A stretch of DNA of 64,000 nucleotides from contig CM024756.1 of NCBI GenBank assembly GCA_014218235.1, positions 69,322,015-69,386,014 of the forward strand, given 5' to 3'. The notes under the pieces are model-generated. The model saw only the letters and a list, made by a program, of their open reading frames with translations, was not told the DNA's origin and made no database searches. A program made the translations under genes and the position numbers. This stretch comes from Colocasia esculenta (Eukaryota > Streptophyta > Magnoliopsida > Alismatales > Araceae). Within the stretch, counting starts at the first letter, position 1. The number at the start of each line of letters is the position of its first letter. Of the stretch, positions 1 through 10,344 are shown piece after piece.

Positions 1-1371
1 ATAACGATTTCATAAGTTTCGCAACGATTTCTTTAGAAGCCATAACGTTTTGTTAAGAAATCGATGCCATAACGATTTGATAAGTGGCCTTTAACGATTT
101 CTTCTTTAAGCGCATTGATTTGGTAAGAAATCGATCTCATAACGATTCTATAAGTGAGCGCAACGACTTGCTATGTGAGCACAATGATTTGTTCTCACAA
201 CGATTTCTTTAGACCGTAACGATTTCTTAAGTGAAGGCATCGACTTGCCTTCACAACGATTTGTTAAGAAATCGTTCCCATAACGATTTCATAAGTCATG
301 CTCATAACGATTTCTTCATGAATTCTGATCAAACACAGATTGCCTTATATTTCAAATATGCTTGCGCTTAAATAAAAAGTCAAATATCTTCTGACAAAAA
401 GCTGCATGCATATTTCAGAATCTTGTCAAAAAGATATGACTACTATTTTCAGTATGTCAGCAGAAGCACAGTACTATGCATCGTGTATCATAAACACTCT
501 TTTATGCTAACACTTTCTTCTATGCGTATAGACTTCAAAGACCATCAGAGTCTGATTAAGACAAATGAAGAGAGAAAGATCAGCAACGACTAGAAGAGCT
601 CCAACGGATCTATTCTAAAGCTGCTCAATATAAAAGATGGAGCATTGCTGAAGAACAGAGAGCCTTTTTCCTGAATATCTTTGAAGGAGTGTACATCTGT
701 GAGAAGCACCTTCACGCCACATACACTCAAGGAAAGAGAGAAAGAGCCCGAGCCAAGAAGAAGCAATCAAGCGTCTCAAGCATTCAAGCTTCCGAGCTTT
801 CTGTCTTTTTCTCTCTTCTGTTTCTCTCCGAGCTTATTGTACCTGGAGGAGAGTTTGGGACTGTGAGCTTTACATGAGTGTTCATCTTGTAAGGTCTCTC
901 AGTCTGATCTTTCTAAGAAAGATCTGTGTCCGGCTGTAGGACTGTATACAGTAGAGAACCCAGCTAGGGGTTGGTGTCTAGCAGAACCGCACTGGGGTTT
1001 GTTCCAGGAGGTTGGCTTCTTGACCTGTAAGAGAAGTGGGCTGCCTCCTTGCCCGGGAAAGAGAAGAAGACCTGGTGGGGGATCCAGGGTGTTGTAAGGT
1101 CCATAAGGGGGACTGTACCCTTGGTTAGTGAAATCCCAAGAGTTTGCTGGGGACTGGACGTAGGACTTCCATGTGTGAAGGGCCGAACCAGGATAAATCT
1201 CCTGTGTCCTTGTGTGACTGTTTATTACTTCCGCACTGCACTCTCTATCACACTGAACTAACCAAGCTTTCAAGTGTTATTTTCTGTGTTTAAGATTCTA
1301 TTTCAGAAAGCAGAAAATCCTATTCACCCCCCCCTCTAGGTTAGCTTGCTGCCGTACCAAAAGGGCCAACA
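1..1371 (+). repeat. Cop1 5' LTR (left end outside window)
   Basis: Matches 2966-4341 almost base for base; differences are mostly one- or two-base indels. It ends GGGCCAACA immediately before the primer-binding site. Positions 1-310 are a field of degenerate repeats built on AACGATTT/ATCGAT with TAAGT or TAAGAAATCG linkers. A TATA box is at 629-636. Near the 3' end are a conserved copia-LTR block (about 1150-1205) and a C-run (1327-1334) followed by TCTAGG. Small ORFs inside this LTR have no recognisable domain. Confidence 0.92.
629..636 (+). promoter_or_regulatory. Probable TATA box of Cop1 5' LTR
   Basis: TATAAAAG in the context CTCAATATAAAAGATGG. The same site is kept in the other LTR at 3600-3607. 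It lies mid-LTR, where the U3/R border of a plant LTR is expected, and downstream of the AACGATTT field, which would then be in U3. Confidence 0.6.
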
Positions 1372-1373
1372 AG

Positions 1374-1385
1374 TGGTATCAGAGC
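1374..1385 (+). other. Cop1 primer-binding site (initiator tRNA-Met)
   Basis: TGGTATCAGAGC, two bases after the LTR end (CAACA-AG-TGGTATC). It is complementary to the 3' end of plant initiator tRNA-Met, the usual primer for minus-strand cDNA synthesis in plant LTR retrotransposons. Confidence 0.95.
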
Positions 1386-1435
1386 GAGGTCTCTGAACTT
1401 TCAAAGAAGATCCAACGATCTTAGAGTAAAGATCC

Positions 1436-1790
1436 ATGGCAGCTCAAGGATATGCTGAAGGACAATCAGTCACCAGACCTCCATTCTTTGATGGAGAAGA
1501 TTATCAACACTGGAAGATAAGGATGGAATGCTTCATTCGAGGCACAGACTTGATCTGTGGCAGGTAATTGAGGTAGGTGATTTTGTTTTTATCCCTGCTG
1601 AAAACACTACTACTATCACAGCAGCGGATAAGATAAAGTTATCACTAAACTTTAAAGCTAAAAATTATTTATGTGTGTGCTTTATCTAAAAAGGAATTTA
1701 GTAAAATATCTGCATGTATATCTGCTAAAGATATGTGGGAAAAATTGAAGCTCACATATGAAGAAATACCCACCACGGACGAAATACCTA
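1436..1790 (+). pseudogene. Cop1 gag N-terminal remnant (copia UBN2/DUF4219-like)
   Basis: An ATG at 1436 opens MAAQGYAEGQSV, followed by RPPFFDGEDY..WKIRMECF, the typical N-terminus of SIRE-type copia gag. The frame breaks at about 1550: one frame stops at 1564, while another continues with DLWQVIEVGDF. Further on, after another shift, SKKEFSKISACISAKDMWEKL is readable to about 1765. Similarity then ends and spacer sequence begins, so the rest of gag and all of pol are deleted. Cop4 gag, 62 kb away, starts with the related MPAEGYVEGQSVNRPP, which supports the start choice. Confidence 0.82.
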
Positions 1791-2556
1791 CTGATGCTCA
1801 ATGTTTAAAAAACCAAGACAGGAAGCTATAACTCCATCATCTTCAACTGTCGCCATTCAAAAGGAGCAACAGGAAGGACCTCATGATGTCATCCTTCCAC
1901 CTGAAGAAGAAGAGTTAAGGAGGAACCTCAGAGTGAGGGGGAGCCTCATATCCTTTTCAAAAAGGACATCTCTGAGGAAATAAGCACTGAAGAAGCTTCT
2001 GACAATGAAAAAGCTGAGGATAAAGCTCATAAAATCCAAGTAACTCCTCAGGAGACAACTTCTGTAAATAACTCCTCAGGTAGCTTCAACATTAGAAAAG
2101 AAAATGCCTATCTACTCTTGATGAACAAAAGAAAAAGGCATTCAAATGGGTATGGTTAGAGGATGTTTAAAAAAAAAACATCCAATTGGTGACTACCAAC
2201 TCTTCACTTCATTCTAATCTGAAGAGAAAGTAGTCATCCTTTAGTTTTAGTTTTGTATTTTAATGTACATTTATGTTTGTTATATTCAGTAAGCTACAAT
2301 GCTACTAACAGTGTTTGCAAGTTTTCTGTTAAGATGTATGCAGATAAAAATCTTGAAGACTTGACAAACAACATGTCAAAGGTCAAGAGCAACAAGATCA
2401 GACTTGCCTCACATTAAGAGGGAGTCTCATGCTCAGGGGGAGCAAAGATTAAGGGGGAGTAAGTTCAAATATCAAAATGTTGAACCCCTCAATGGTAAGA
2501 AACTCTCTCAAAAAAAAAAAAAAGGAGATACAAGGTAAGACCTTTTTGGTTATTGA
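1791..2556 (+). other. Cop1 3' internal spacer, no intact gene
   Basis: An open stretch at 1801-1983 encodes a 60-residue acidic/basic peptide with no recognised domain; it may be the tail of a lost third ORF. The rest is non-coding and carries repeated purine blocks of the GGGGGAG type (about 1935, 2436, 2453), a style also seen in Cop4 around 50411-50510 (minus). Runs of A occur at 2170 and 2510. Confidence 0.55.
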
Positions 2557-2570
2557 CAAAAAGGGGGAGA
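2557..2570 (+). other. Cop1 upstream polypurine tract
   Basis: GACAAAAAGGGGGAGA, about 90 bp before the LTR-proximal tract. The same double arrangement occurs in Cop2 and Cop4. It could be an auxiliary plus-strand primer. Confidence 0.55.
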
Positions 2571-2648
2571 GTAAGTATGCTCTATGAGTTTTCTGTTTAA
2601 ATTATGTTTTAAATCATTTCAGAAAATTCGCATAAATTTTGTCATCAC

Positions 2649-2662
2649 CAAAAAGGGGAGAT
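2649..2662 (+). other. Cop1 3' polypurine tract
   Basis: CAAAAAGGGGAGAT directly precedes the 3' LTR start TGTTGAAC. It is the expected plus-strand priming site. Confidence 0.85.
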
Positions 2663-4341
2663 TGTTGAACCACTCTTTATTTATCCTCTTTTTGGTGATA
2701 ATAAAATTTATGATGTAACTTAAATTGAATATTTGTTTCATCTGTGTCGCATCAATCTCATAGCAAAAGCTAAGTCTTTCATTGATGCAATATTTGACGC
2801 ACTAAAAGGATAAAGTCGATGTCTAACTCATATACATCGATTTCTGCTTAAGTGCCAAAGTAACAAGCGTTATAACGATTGATTCTATAAGTGCCACAAC
2901 GACTCTTTAAGGTTTATAATGATTTCCTCTTTGAGCACAGTGATTTGTTAAGAAATCGATGCCATAACGATTTCATAAGTATTCGCAACGATTTCTTTAG
3001 AAGCCATAACGTTTTGTTAAGAAATCGATGCCATAACGATTTGATAAGTGGCCTTAACGATTTCTTCTTTAAAGCGCATTGATTGGTAAGAAATCGATCT
3101 CATAACGATTCTATAAGTGAGCGCAACGACTTGCTAAGTGAGCACAATGATTTTTCTCACAACGATTTCTTTAGACCGTAACAATTTCTTAAGTGAAGGC
3201 ATCGACTTGCCTTCACAACGATTTGTTAAGAAATCGTTCCCATAACGATTCATAAGTCATGCTCATAACGATTTCTTCATGAATTCTGATCAAACACAGA
3301 TTGCCTTTATATTTCAAATATGCTTGGCGCTTAAATAAAAAGTCAAATATCTTCTGACAAAAAGCTGCATGCATATTTCAGAATCTTGTCAAAAAGATAT
3401 GACCTACTTTTTCAGTATGTCAGCAGAAGCACAGTACTATGCATCGTTTATCATAAACACTCTTTTATGCTAACACTTCTTCTATGCGACAGACTTCAAG
3501 ACCATCAGAGTCTGATTAAGACAAATGAAGAGAAAGATCAGCAACGACTAGAAGAGCTCCAACGGATCTCTTCAACGGATCTATTCTAAAGCTGCTCAAT
3601 ATAAAAGATGGAGCATTGCTGAAGAACAGAGAGCCTTTTTCCTGAATATCTTTGAAGGAGTGTACATCTGTGAGAAGCACCTTCACGCCATACACTCAAG
3701 GAAAGAGAGAAAGAGCCCGAGCCAAGAAGAAGCAATCAAGCGTCTCAAGCATTCAAGCTTCCGAGCTTTCTGTCTTCTTTTCTCTTTCTGTTTCTCTCCG
3801 AGCTTATTGTACATCTGGAGGAGAGTTTGGGACTGTGAGCTTTACATGAGTGTTCATCTTGTAAGGTCTCTCAGTCTGATCTTTCTAAGAAAGATCTGTG
3901 TCCGACTGTAGGACTGTATACAGTAGAGAACCAGCTAGGGGTTGTGTCTAGCAGAACCGCACTGGGGTTTGTTCCAGGAGGTTGGCTTCTTGACCTGTAA
4001 GAGAAGTGGGCTGCCTCCTTGCCCGGGAAAGAGAAGAAGACCTGGTGGGGGATCCAGGGTGTTGTAAGGTCCATAAGGGGGACTGTACCCTGGTTAGTGA
4101 AATCCCAAGAGTTTGCTTGGGGACTGGACGTAGGACTTCCATGTGTGAAGGGCCGAACCAGGATAAATCTCCTGTGTCCTTGTGTGATTGTTTATTTGCT
4201 TCCGCACTGCACTCTCTATCACACTGAACTAACCAAGCTTCAAGTGTTATTTTCTGTGTTTAAGATTCTATTTCAGAAAGCAGAAAATCCTATTCACCCC
4301 CCCCTCTAGGTTAGCTTGCTGCCGTACCAAAAGGGCCAACA
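2663..4341 (+). repeat. Cop1 3' LTR, complete
   Basis: 1679 bp, beginning TGTTG and ending CAACA (5-bp inverted ends). It contains the AACGATTT-type field (about 2870-3280), a TATA box at 3600-3607, the conserved copia-LTR block (about 4120-4176) and a C-run with TCTAGG near the end. Relative to the 5' LTR it has a 14-bp local duplication near 3565-3585. Right flank TACAT is the likely target duplication, but the matching left flank is outside the window. Confidence 0.93.
3600..3607 (+). promoter_or_regulatory. Probable TATA box of Cop1 3' LTR
   Basis: TATAAAAG, identical to 629-636 in the 5' LTR copy. Conservation in both LTRs supports it as the core promoter. Confidence 0.55.
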
Positions 4342-6320
4342 TACATGTCCACCTCCAGGATTTCATCCTAATGCCCTTAGGATCACAACACATTGAACCT
4401 TCTCATGGGGACTTTTCCATGATACGGTTCACTGCTCTCTATGGAAGCAGTGTCATACTTGGCACAGTCTTACACATTTCACATTTACCGATTTTAACAC
4501 ATACTTTTACGCATGACACTCACATCTCATTCATTCTCTCATTCACAACATGACTCTATTTTCCCCTAATCATGTCACTCCAGATGACAGAAATTAACAT
4601 TCAGGAAGTTTCACAATCAGGTTGGGTTACACAGAAATTAAACCATTTCACAATGGCATACATTAATTTCACATTTTTGCATGGAAAATTTATATTGCAT
4701 TGTATAGTTGTCCAAATGACCTGACAATTTAACCACAAGCTTATTTCAGGTTTAGGACCCAACATGAAAATTTTCACATTTTTTTGATCCAAAATGCAAT
4801 TGCAGGAAATTTAACATAAATTCCAGTACTATTCGAAATTCAATTTATCATGGTGTATAACATAAAAGATCAATTTAACAGACCATAACCCTGAACCCAG
4901 TGCACACAACACCACAAGAAATTTTCCCAGGTTTATTACATAGTACACAATTTACTGGAAATTTTTACACGACCTACACATGGTTCCTAATTCCATTGCA
5001 AAAATTACAGTAAACTATAGGAACATGAAAAAATTCTCAGAATTACAGGATATGGACTGACACATATACACATGGTATAGAAAAATCTAGGGCATTTAAT
5101 TCTTTAGGGATCATGTAGACCGTAGGAAATCATGCATAATCCATTTTACCCAACATGTATTTCAATAAATCCAATAATTTATGCCATCCACAAAAAATCC
5201 CAGAAATTTCCACACACATCACATTAGCTATTTTACATAACATATAAAAATTACACTATATCCTCATGCGTCAAAGTCTAGAAATTAATTACTTAAGGCA
5301 GAATAGTTTACTGTTCTGCACAGAAGAACTTGGCGGCAGTGTCTGGCCGTTCAAGGAGTTGGACGGCAAGATCGGTGGACGCGCACTGGAGATCTTGGCG
5401 TCAAGGCATTGACGCCAAGTTCCTATCTATGCAGGAACACAGACCGAACTCCAAATAACAAGAAGAATGGGGGATCTAGGACACGAGGAAAATACATAAA
5501 AATGATAAAACCCTATTTGACATCTACATGGACGATAGGGGTAGGTTACTTGCCTTCCAAAAATCTCCAGAAGGATCCAAGGTGGCAGTGAAGCTCTCCT
5601 TGGGTAGTCCCAAGAAGCTCCCAAGAAGCCTTCCTTCGGGTTCTTGAGCAATCTCCACAGCAGGTCGAGGTCGGGGATGCCTTCCTCGATGTTCCAGCTA
5701 CCTCCTTGTCGTGGTAGATGGCTGGAACAAGCTTCAGATCGCCGGATTAAAGGGTTCAAAGGTGGGGTTTTGCTCACAACAGTTAGGGCTTTTCTCTATC
5801 TCTCAAAGAGGTCAAGAGAGGGGTTCTAGGGTTGCACTCGGGTTCAGATATAGGAGAGAGGCCTCTCCTGTCCCGCAGAGGTGATGTGAACCCTTTCAGA
5901 CCGTTGGGGACAGCTCCCCAATGGGTGAGCTAGCTAGCTCAGGAAATCCGGCTCTGCAACGCATGCAGGTCAGAGAAATTAGCGTCCACATCGCTGGACG
6001 CTGGACTTAGTGTTGGCGTCCATATGGTTGACGCCGACACAACACAAACGTCTATTGATATTGACGCCAAGTTAGCCTTCGGCCAGAACTCAAAAACATC
6101 CATAAACCATGCACAACTTATTCCTATATATGTGCCATGCATATGTATTATCATGTACACACTACCACCATGCATTTCATACATTATTTACAACTAATTA
6201 TACACATGCATACATAAGTATAAATAGTTAATACATATGTAGATATGTACATCTATGCATACACAACATGAATTATTTACACGAAATTAAAATAATGCAA
6301 CAAAATTCGAGGGCCTTACA
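4342..6320 (-). repeat. Gyp1 3' LTR, part adjoining the internal region
   Basis: Aligns with 13147-15123 throughout with few differences, and ends at + 6320 as GAGGGCCTTACA (TGTAAGGCCCTC on the minus strand). It is cut at 4342 by the end of Cop1. It includes GC-rich motif clusters at about 5330-5420 and 5960-6080 with GGCGTC/GACGCC words. The open frames here (for example 5427-5777) are in LTR sequence and carry no domain. Confidence 0.92.
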
Positions 6321-6334
6321 CCCTCTCCCCCTTA
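6321..6334 (-). other. Gyp1 polypurine tract
   Basis: On the minus strand AAGGGGGAGAGGG lies immediately before TGTAAGGCC, the start of the 3' LTR. It is the plus-strand primer site expected at this point. Confidence 0.9.
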
Positions 6335-6365
6335 ATGAAACTTCGTCCTCGAAGTTAGAATGACA

Positions 6366-7157
6366 CTACTCAAACAAAAGGGGATACTTCTTCTTCATCG
6401 CATCCTCAAGCTCCCAAGTAGCCTCCTCTCGTGAAAAGTTCCGCCAGAGAACTTTCACCGACGCAATACTCTTGTTCCGGAGATGCTGAACCTTCCGGTC
6501 AAGAATAGCTACTAGTTGCTCGACATACGACAGATCTGGCTGAATCTCCACTGGCTCATGACTAATCACATGAGACGGATCACGGACATACTTCCTGAGC
6601 ATCGAAATGTGAAAGACGGGATGAACACTAGCCAAAGCTGGGGGTAATGCTAGCTTATATGCCACACTGCCCAATCGTCTAAGAATCTCATACGGGCCAA
6701 TGAATCTAGGGCTCAGCTTACCATGCCTGCCAAATCTGACAACACCTCGAGTAGGCGATACCTTCAAGAAGACATGATCACCCACCTCGAACTCAAGATC
6801 CTTCCTCCTATTGTCGGCATAGCTCTTCTGCCTATCCAGAGCCGCAACAAGCCTCTTCCTGATAAGCTGGATCTTATTCAAAGTCTCCTGAACTAACTCC
6901 AGACCGATCAGCTTCCTATCACTGGTCTCCTCCCAACATAAAGGAGATCTGCAGGGCCGACCATACAACGCCTCAAATGGAGCCATACCAATACTCGCAT
7001 GAAAGCTGTTGTTGTATGCGAACTCCACTAGATGTAAATGACGCTCCCAATCATCCTTCCAATCCAATACACACGCTCTCAACATATCCTCAAGCGTCTA
7101 GATAGTCCTCTCAGACTGTCCATCAGTCTGGGGATGAAACGCCGAACTGAGCTTCAG
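6366..7157 (-). pseudogene. Gyp1 integrase C-terminal half with chromodomain-like tail
   Basis: The open part 7085-6366 (239 codons) begins inside the integrase core: HLHLVEFAYNNSFHASIG and PFEALYGRPCRSPLCW are hallmark chromovirus integrase sequence. The GPY/F-type module follows (SPRFIGPYEILRRLG), then HPVFHISMLRKYV. The tail PVAILDRK..LRNKSIASVKVLWRN, EEATWELEDAM and YPLLFE is the chromodomain-like end of Tekay/Del elements, thought to steer insertion to heterochromatin. Just upstream, the conserved HPQTDGQSERTI continues into a TAG stop at 7098-7100, so the integrase is interrupted. Confidence 0.9.
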
Positions 7158-7546
7158 CTACGAACCTAAAGCATCCTGAAGACCCTTCCACAACCTCGAA
7201 GTGAATCTCGGATCTCGATCCGAAATGATCGACTTCGGCACACCATGCAATCTAATGATACTACTAACATACAATCTAGCTAAACTCTCTACTGACTGCT
7301 TCTTCTTCATAGGCAAGAAATGAGCAGTCTTCAAGAATCTATCTACAACTACCCAAATCGAGTCATTGCCCCTTCTAGATCGAGGCAAACCCAAACAAAG
7401 TCCATAGTGACAGCCTCCCACTTCCACACTGGGATCTCCATCCTTTGCATAAGGCCGGATGGTCGCTGTTGCTCGGCCTTTACTTGCTGACACACCAAAC
7501 ACCTAGACACATAATCCGCTACATCCTCTTCATGCCAGACCACCAA
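7158..7546 (-). pseudogene. Gyp1 integrase catalytic core (frameshifted)
   Basis: Two overlapping frames share one domain. The first reads VADYVSRCLVCQQVKAEQQRP, the CxxC half of the integrase zinc finger, then WKWEAVTMDFVWVCL. The second continues with FLKTAHFLPMKKKQSVESLA, then LHGVPKSIISDRDPRFTSRLW, the catalytic Asp region of the DDE integrase. A frameshift near 7375-7390 separates them. Upstream, at the end of the RNase H frame, is the H..H half (EAHRSRFSIHPGNTKMY). Family function: joins cDNA ends to target DNA. Confidence 0.9.
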
Positions 7547-8361
7547 AAAGATCTCTTCAAATCCCGGTACATCTTAGTGTTACCTGGATGAATAGAGAAT
7601 CGCGATCTATGAGCTTCTGCTAACACTTGCTCACGGACATCTACTAAATCAGGGACACAAACACGGTGATGAAATCTAATCACACCGTCCTCATCACGAG
7701 CAATGCCTGCCTTGCCCACTAGCTCTAATAGTCTAGGGTCGGCTTTCTGTTGCTCGATCACCTCATCCAAAATCGAGGACCTAAGAGATAACTGAGCTAC
7801 AAAAGCCTGGCATAGCGATGGCTCTAACTTAGTCAATGCGCAAGCCGCATCCTCCAACATCTTCCAATCCTGCTGGAGAGATAGCCTCTTTCTACTCAGA
7901 GCATCCGCTACGGCATTCGCCTTCCCAGGGTGATACTGAAGGTCGAAGTCATAGTCCTTCAAGAACTCAATCCATCTTCCCTGCCTCAGGTTTAGTTCCT
8001 TTTGGGAGAAAAGATACCTCAAGCTCTTGTGGTCGGTAAACACCTCAAATCTGACACCATAAAGATAGTGCCTCCAGATCTTTAGTGCATGAACCACTGC
8101 TGCGAGCTCCAAGTCATGAGTCGGATAGTTCTTCTCATGCTCCTTCAACTGATGAGAAGCATAAGCCACTACCCTTTCCTGCTGCATTAGCACACAGCCT
8201 AAACCAATCCGAGACGCATCTGTGTAGATAGCAAAACCCTCTACACCGCTCGGTAAGACTAACACCGGAGCTGACGTGAGCTTAGTCTTCAACAATTGAA
8301 AACTACTCTCACACTTCTCGGGCCAAACAAACTTCACTCCCTTTCTGGTGAGCTGAGTCAA
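7519..8361 (-). pseudogene. Gyp1 RNase H domain and start of integrase
   Basis: The longest open frame of Gyp1 (280 codons). It starts in the RT-RNase H connection (LTRKGVKFVW). RNase H motifs follow: GFAIYTDASRIGLGCVLMQ with the first catalytic Asp, then VVAYASHQLKEHEKNYPTHD, LELAAVVHALKIWRHYLYG, VFTDHKSLRYLFSQKELNLR and YHPGKANAVADALSR. After a linker (LLELVGKAGIA..) comes the HH part of the integrase zinc finger. No stop occurs within it, in contrast to the RT upstream. It was part of the pol polyprotein rather than a separate gene. Confidence 0.92.
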
Positions 8362-9354
8362 AGGGGTGGCGATGGATGAAAATCCCTCAATAAATCGCCG
8401 ATAGTAACCTGCAAACCAATAAAACTATGAATCTTCGAAGGGGTCTTGGGACCTCCCAATCCATAACTGCCTGGACCTTTCTGGATCCACTGCAACACCA
8501 GCACCGGAGATAACATGCCAAGGAAATGAACCTCGCGCAACCAAAAATCGCACTTGCTGAACTTAGCATACAGCTTGTGCTCACGAAGAACCTCTAACAC
8601 TATCCTCAAATGCTGACGGTGTGTGGCCTCATCCGGAGAGTAGACCAACATCATCAATAAACACTACGACAAAGCTATCTAAATACGGCCTAAACACCCT
8701 GTTCATGAGATCCATGAACGCTGCAGGGCATTGGTCAATCCGAAAGGAAGAACCAAAAACTCATAATGTCCATAACGGGTTCTAAACGCCGTCTTAGACA
8801 CATCCTCGCTCCTAATCTTCAACTGATGATAACCAGATCGCAAATCAATCTTAGAAAAGGCTGATGCATCTTGCAACTGGTCAAACAAATCATCAATACG
8901 GGTAAGGGATACCTGTTCTTCACAGTCACTTGGTTCAACTTTCTGTAGTCAATGCATAACCTAAGTGACCCATCTTTTTTTTTGACGAATAATATAGGTG
9001 CGCCCCAAGGGGAAACACTCGGTGAATAAATCCCTTATCAAGAAACTCTTGCAACTGCCTCCTCAACTCGGCTAACTCCGTAGGTGCCATCCGATATGGA
9101 GCCTTCGAGATAGAAGAGGTGCCCGAAAGCAACTCTATGGTAAATTCTATCTCTCTATCCGGTGGCAATCCAGACAAGTCATCAGGAAAGACATCTGTAA
9201 AATCCTGCACTACCTCAATCTCCGCAAGAGTAGGTGACTCATCAGCCTCTGGTACTAACACCACGCTGGCAAGAAAAGCGTCACAACCCTTGTTTACCAT
9301 GCGCATCGCCTTCATGGCAGAGATGACTAACTTTCCCGCCAAGTTCCTTGGCAA
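8358..9354 (-). pseudogene. Gyp1 reverse transcriptase (several frameshifts)
   Basis: Segments are readable in three frames. 9354-8935 has the RT entry DFTDVFPDDLSGLPPDREIEF and APYRMAPTELAELRRQLQEFL, then loses frame around LFVKKKDGS. 8888-8703 has the palm: DLRSGYHQLKIR..D, KTAFRTRYGHYEFLVLPFGL. 8657 onward has LREHKLYAKFSKCDFWL. The catalytic FIDD motif lies at about 8650-8661 and the frame breaks right after it. Another break near 8700 removes part of the HAAFMDLMN region. The enzyme cannot be active in this copy. Confidence 0.9.
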
Positions 9355-9434
9355 GGGATGAGAGAACTCATCCTCACTAGGAATGCGGAAAACAATCCTC
9401 TTCCGACGACAATCTACTAACGCATAGTGCTCCT

Positions 9435-9728
9435 CTAGCCAATCCAGACCAAGAATTCTAGGACTCTATCCTCAATGCACACAGGTAACGAAGGAATGCA
9501 CTTCCTAGTCGATACCGTACCCGCAGGGGTGTGCACAGACAAAGGGACCTCTAAATCCTCAGACTCTACACCTGACTCTAAAGCTAACTGCCTAGCGAAC
9601 CGCTCGGAAATGAATGAGTGAGTAGCACCCGTATCAAAGAAAGCCCGAGCGTGCACACCTAGAAGTAAAACCATACCTTCGGTGACATGCTCTATCTGCT
9701 CGGCGTCCTCGCGTGCTAAAGCAAACAC
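9435..9728 (-). pseudogene. Gyp1 retropepsin-type protease
   Basis: The frame contains ARAFFDTGATHSFISERFARQ, where DTG is the aspartic-protease catalytic motif. The later part ends prematurely: the usual DVILGMDWL end is shortened, and GLDWLEEHYALVDC is found only in another frame just downstream. So a small deletion of roughly ten codons plus a frame change lies near 9440-9460. Family role: cuts the gag-pol polyprotein. Confidence 0.88.
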
Positions 9729-9789
9729 TCGAGCTGGGGCTCGAGCCTTCCTGGTCTTCCTGTAGCTGGCGCTGCTGCGCTACCGGTGG

Positions 9790-10344
9790 GGTTGGCGCTC
9801 CACGCTGAGCTCCCTGCTGAAGTCTTGGGCAATCCTTGATCTTGTGGTCACTGCTTCCACACTTCAAGCACTTTCCCGTAATCATCAAACATTCGGTACC
9901 ACAATGTGTCTTCCCACAGTGGGGACACTCTTTCTTCACACCAGGGGAACGTACAGAAGGTACCTGAGAACTGTCGACTGCCACTGATCGCAGTTGTGTC
10001 GGGTACACGCTTCTTCTGTCCTATCGCTGGAACGTAGCTGCAGGTCTCTTCTGCGAAGCCTTCTTCTCTTCAAGGTATTGCTCCATCTCACCCTCCTGTC
10101 TGCAAGCAGCGCTGAGGGCCTCGTCCAAAGTGCGGTGGTCAAACACCACGAGCCTCGTCCTCAGTGATGGCTTCAGGCCCATCACAAACTTCTTTGTCTT
10201 CCTGCGCTCGTCTGTCACGATATGAGGTGCATATTTCGAGAGTTCAGAAGATCTTGCCTCATATTCTAGCACGATCATGGAGCCTTGAGCCAAAGAGAGG
10301 AACTCCTGCTCCATCCGATCTTGAATATGCTCGGGGCTCAGAAC
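9790..10344 (-). pseudogene. Gyp1 gag C-terminal part: capsid core and zinc knuckles
   Basis: The frame at 10347-10021 has EFLSLAQGSMIVLEYEAR, LSKYAPHIVTDERRKTKKFV and GLKPSLRTRLV, typical of the retrotransposon gag core. After a frame change, 10008-9790 shows VKKECPHCGKTHCGTEC and then KCLKCGSSDHKIKDCPR, a CX2CX4HX4C nucleic-acid-binding knuckle. The part upstream of 10345 is separated from the N-terminal gag exons by a 665-bp foreign segment. Confidence 0.88.

Larger units (their letters stand above)
1..4341 (+). mobile_element. Cop1: internally deleted Ty1/copia (SIRE-like) LTR retrotransposon
   Basis: Two long direct repeats (1-1371 and 2663-4341) flank only 1.29 kb of internal sequence. 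The internal part starts with a tRNA-Met primer-binding site and ends in a polypurine tract, so orientation is plus. A short N-terminal gag remnant is followed directly by 3' spacer: protease, integrase, RT and RNase H are all missing. The element is therefore non-autonomous. It lies inside the 3' LTR of Gyp1, whose sequence resumes at 4342. The left LTR lacks about its first 300 bp because the window begins inside it. Confidence 0.9.

Noticed and set aside
899..1273. 124-codon minus frame in Cop1 LTR
   Set aside because: Lies wholly in LTR sequence, is broken in the other LTR copy (3871-4142), and has no domain.
1374..1385. tRNA-like match TGGTATCAGAGC
   Set aside because: Only the 3' end complement of a tRNA; a primer-binding site, not a tRNA gene.
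5427..5777. 116-codon minus frame
   Set aside because: Within the Gyp1 LTR; the matching frame in the other LTR (14155-14563) is split differently.
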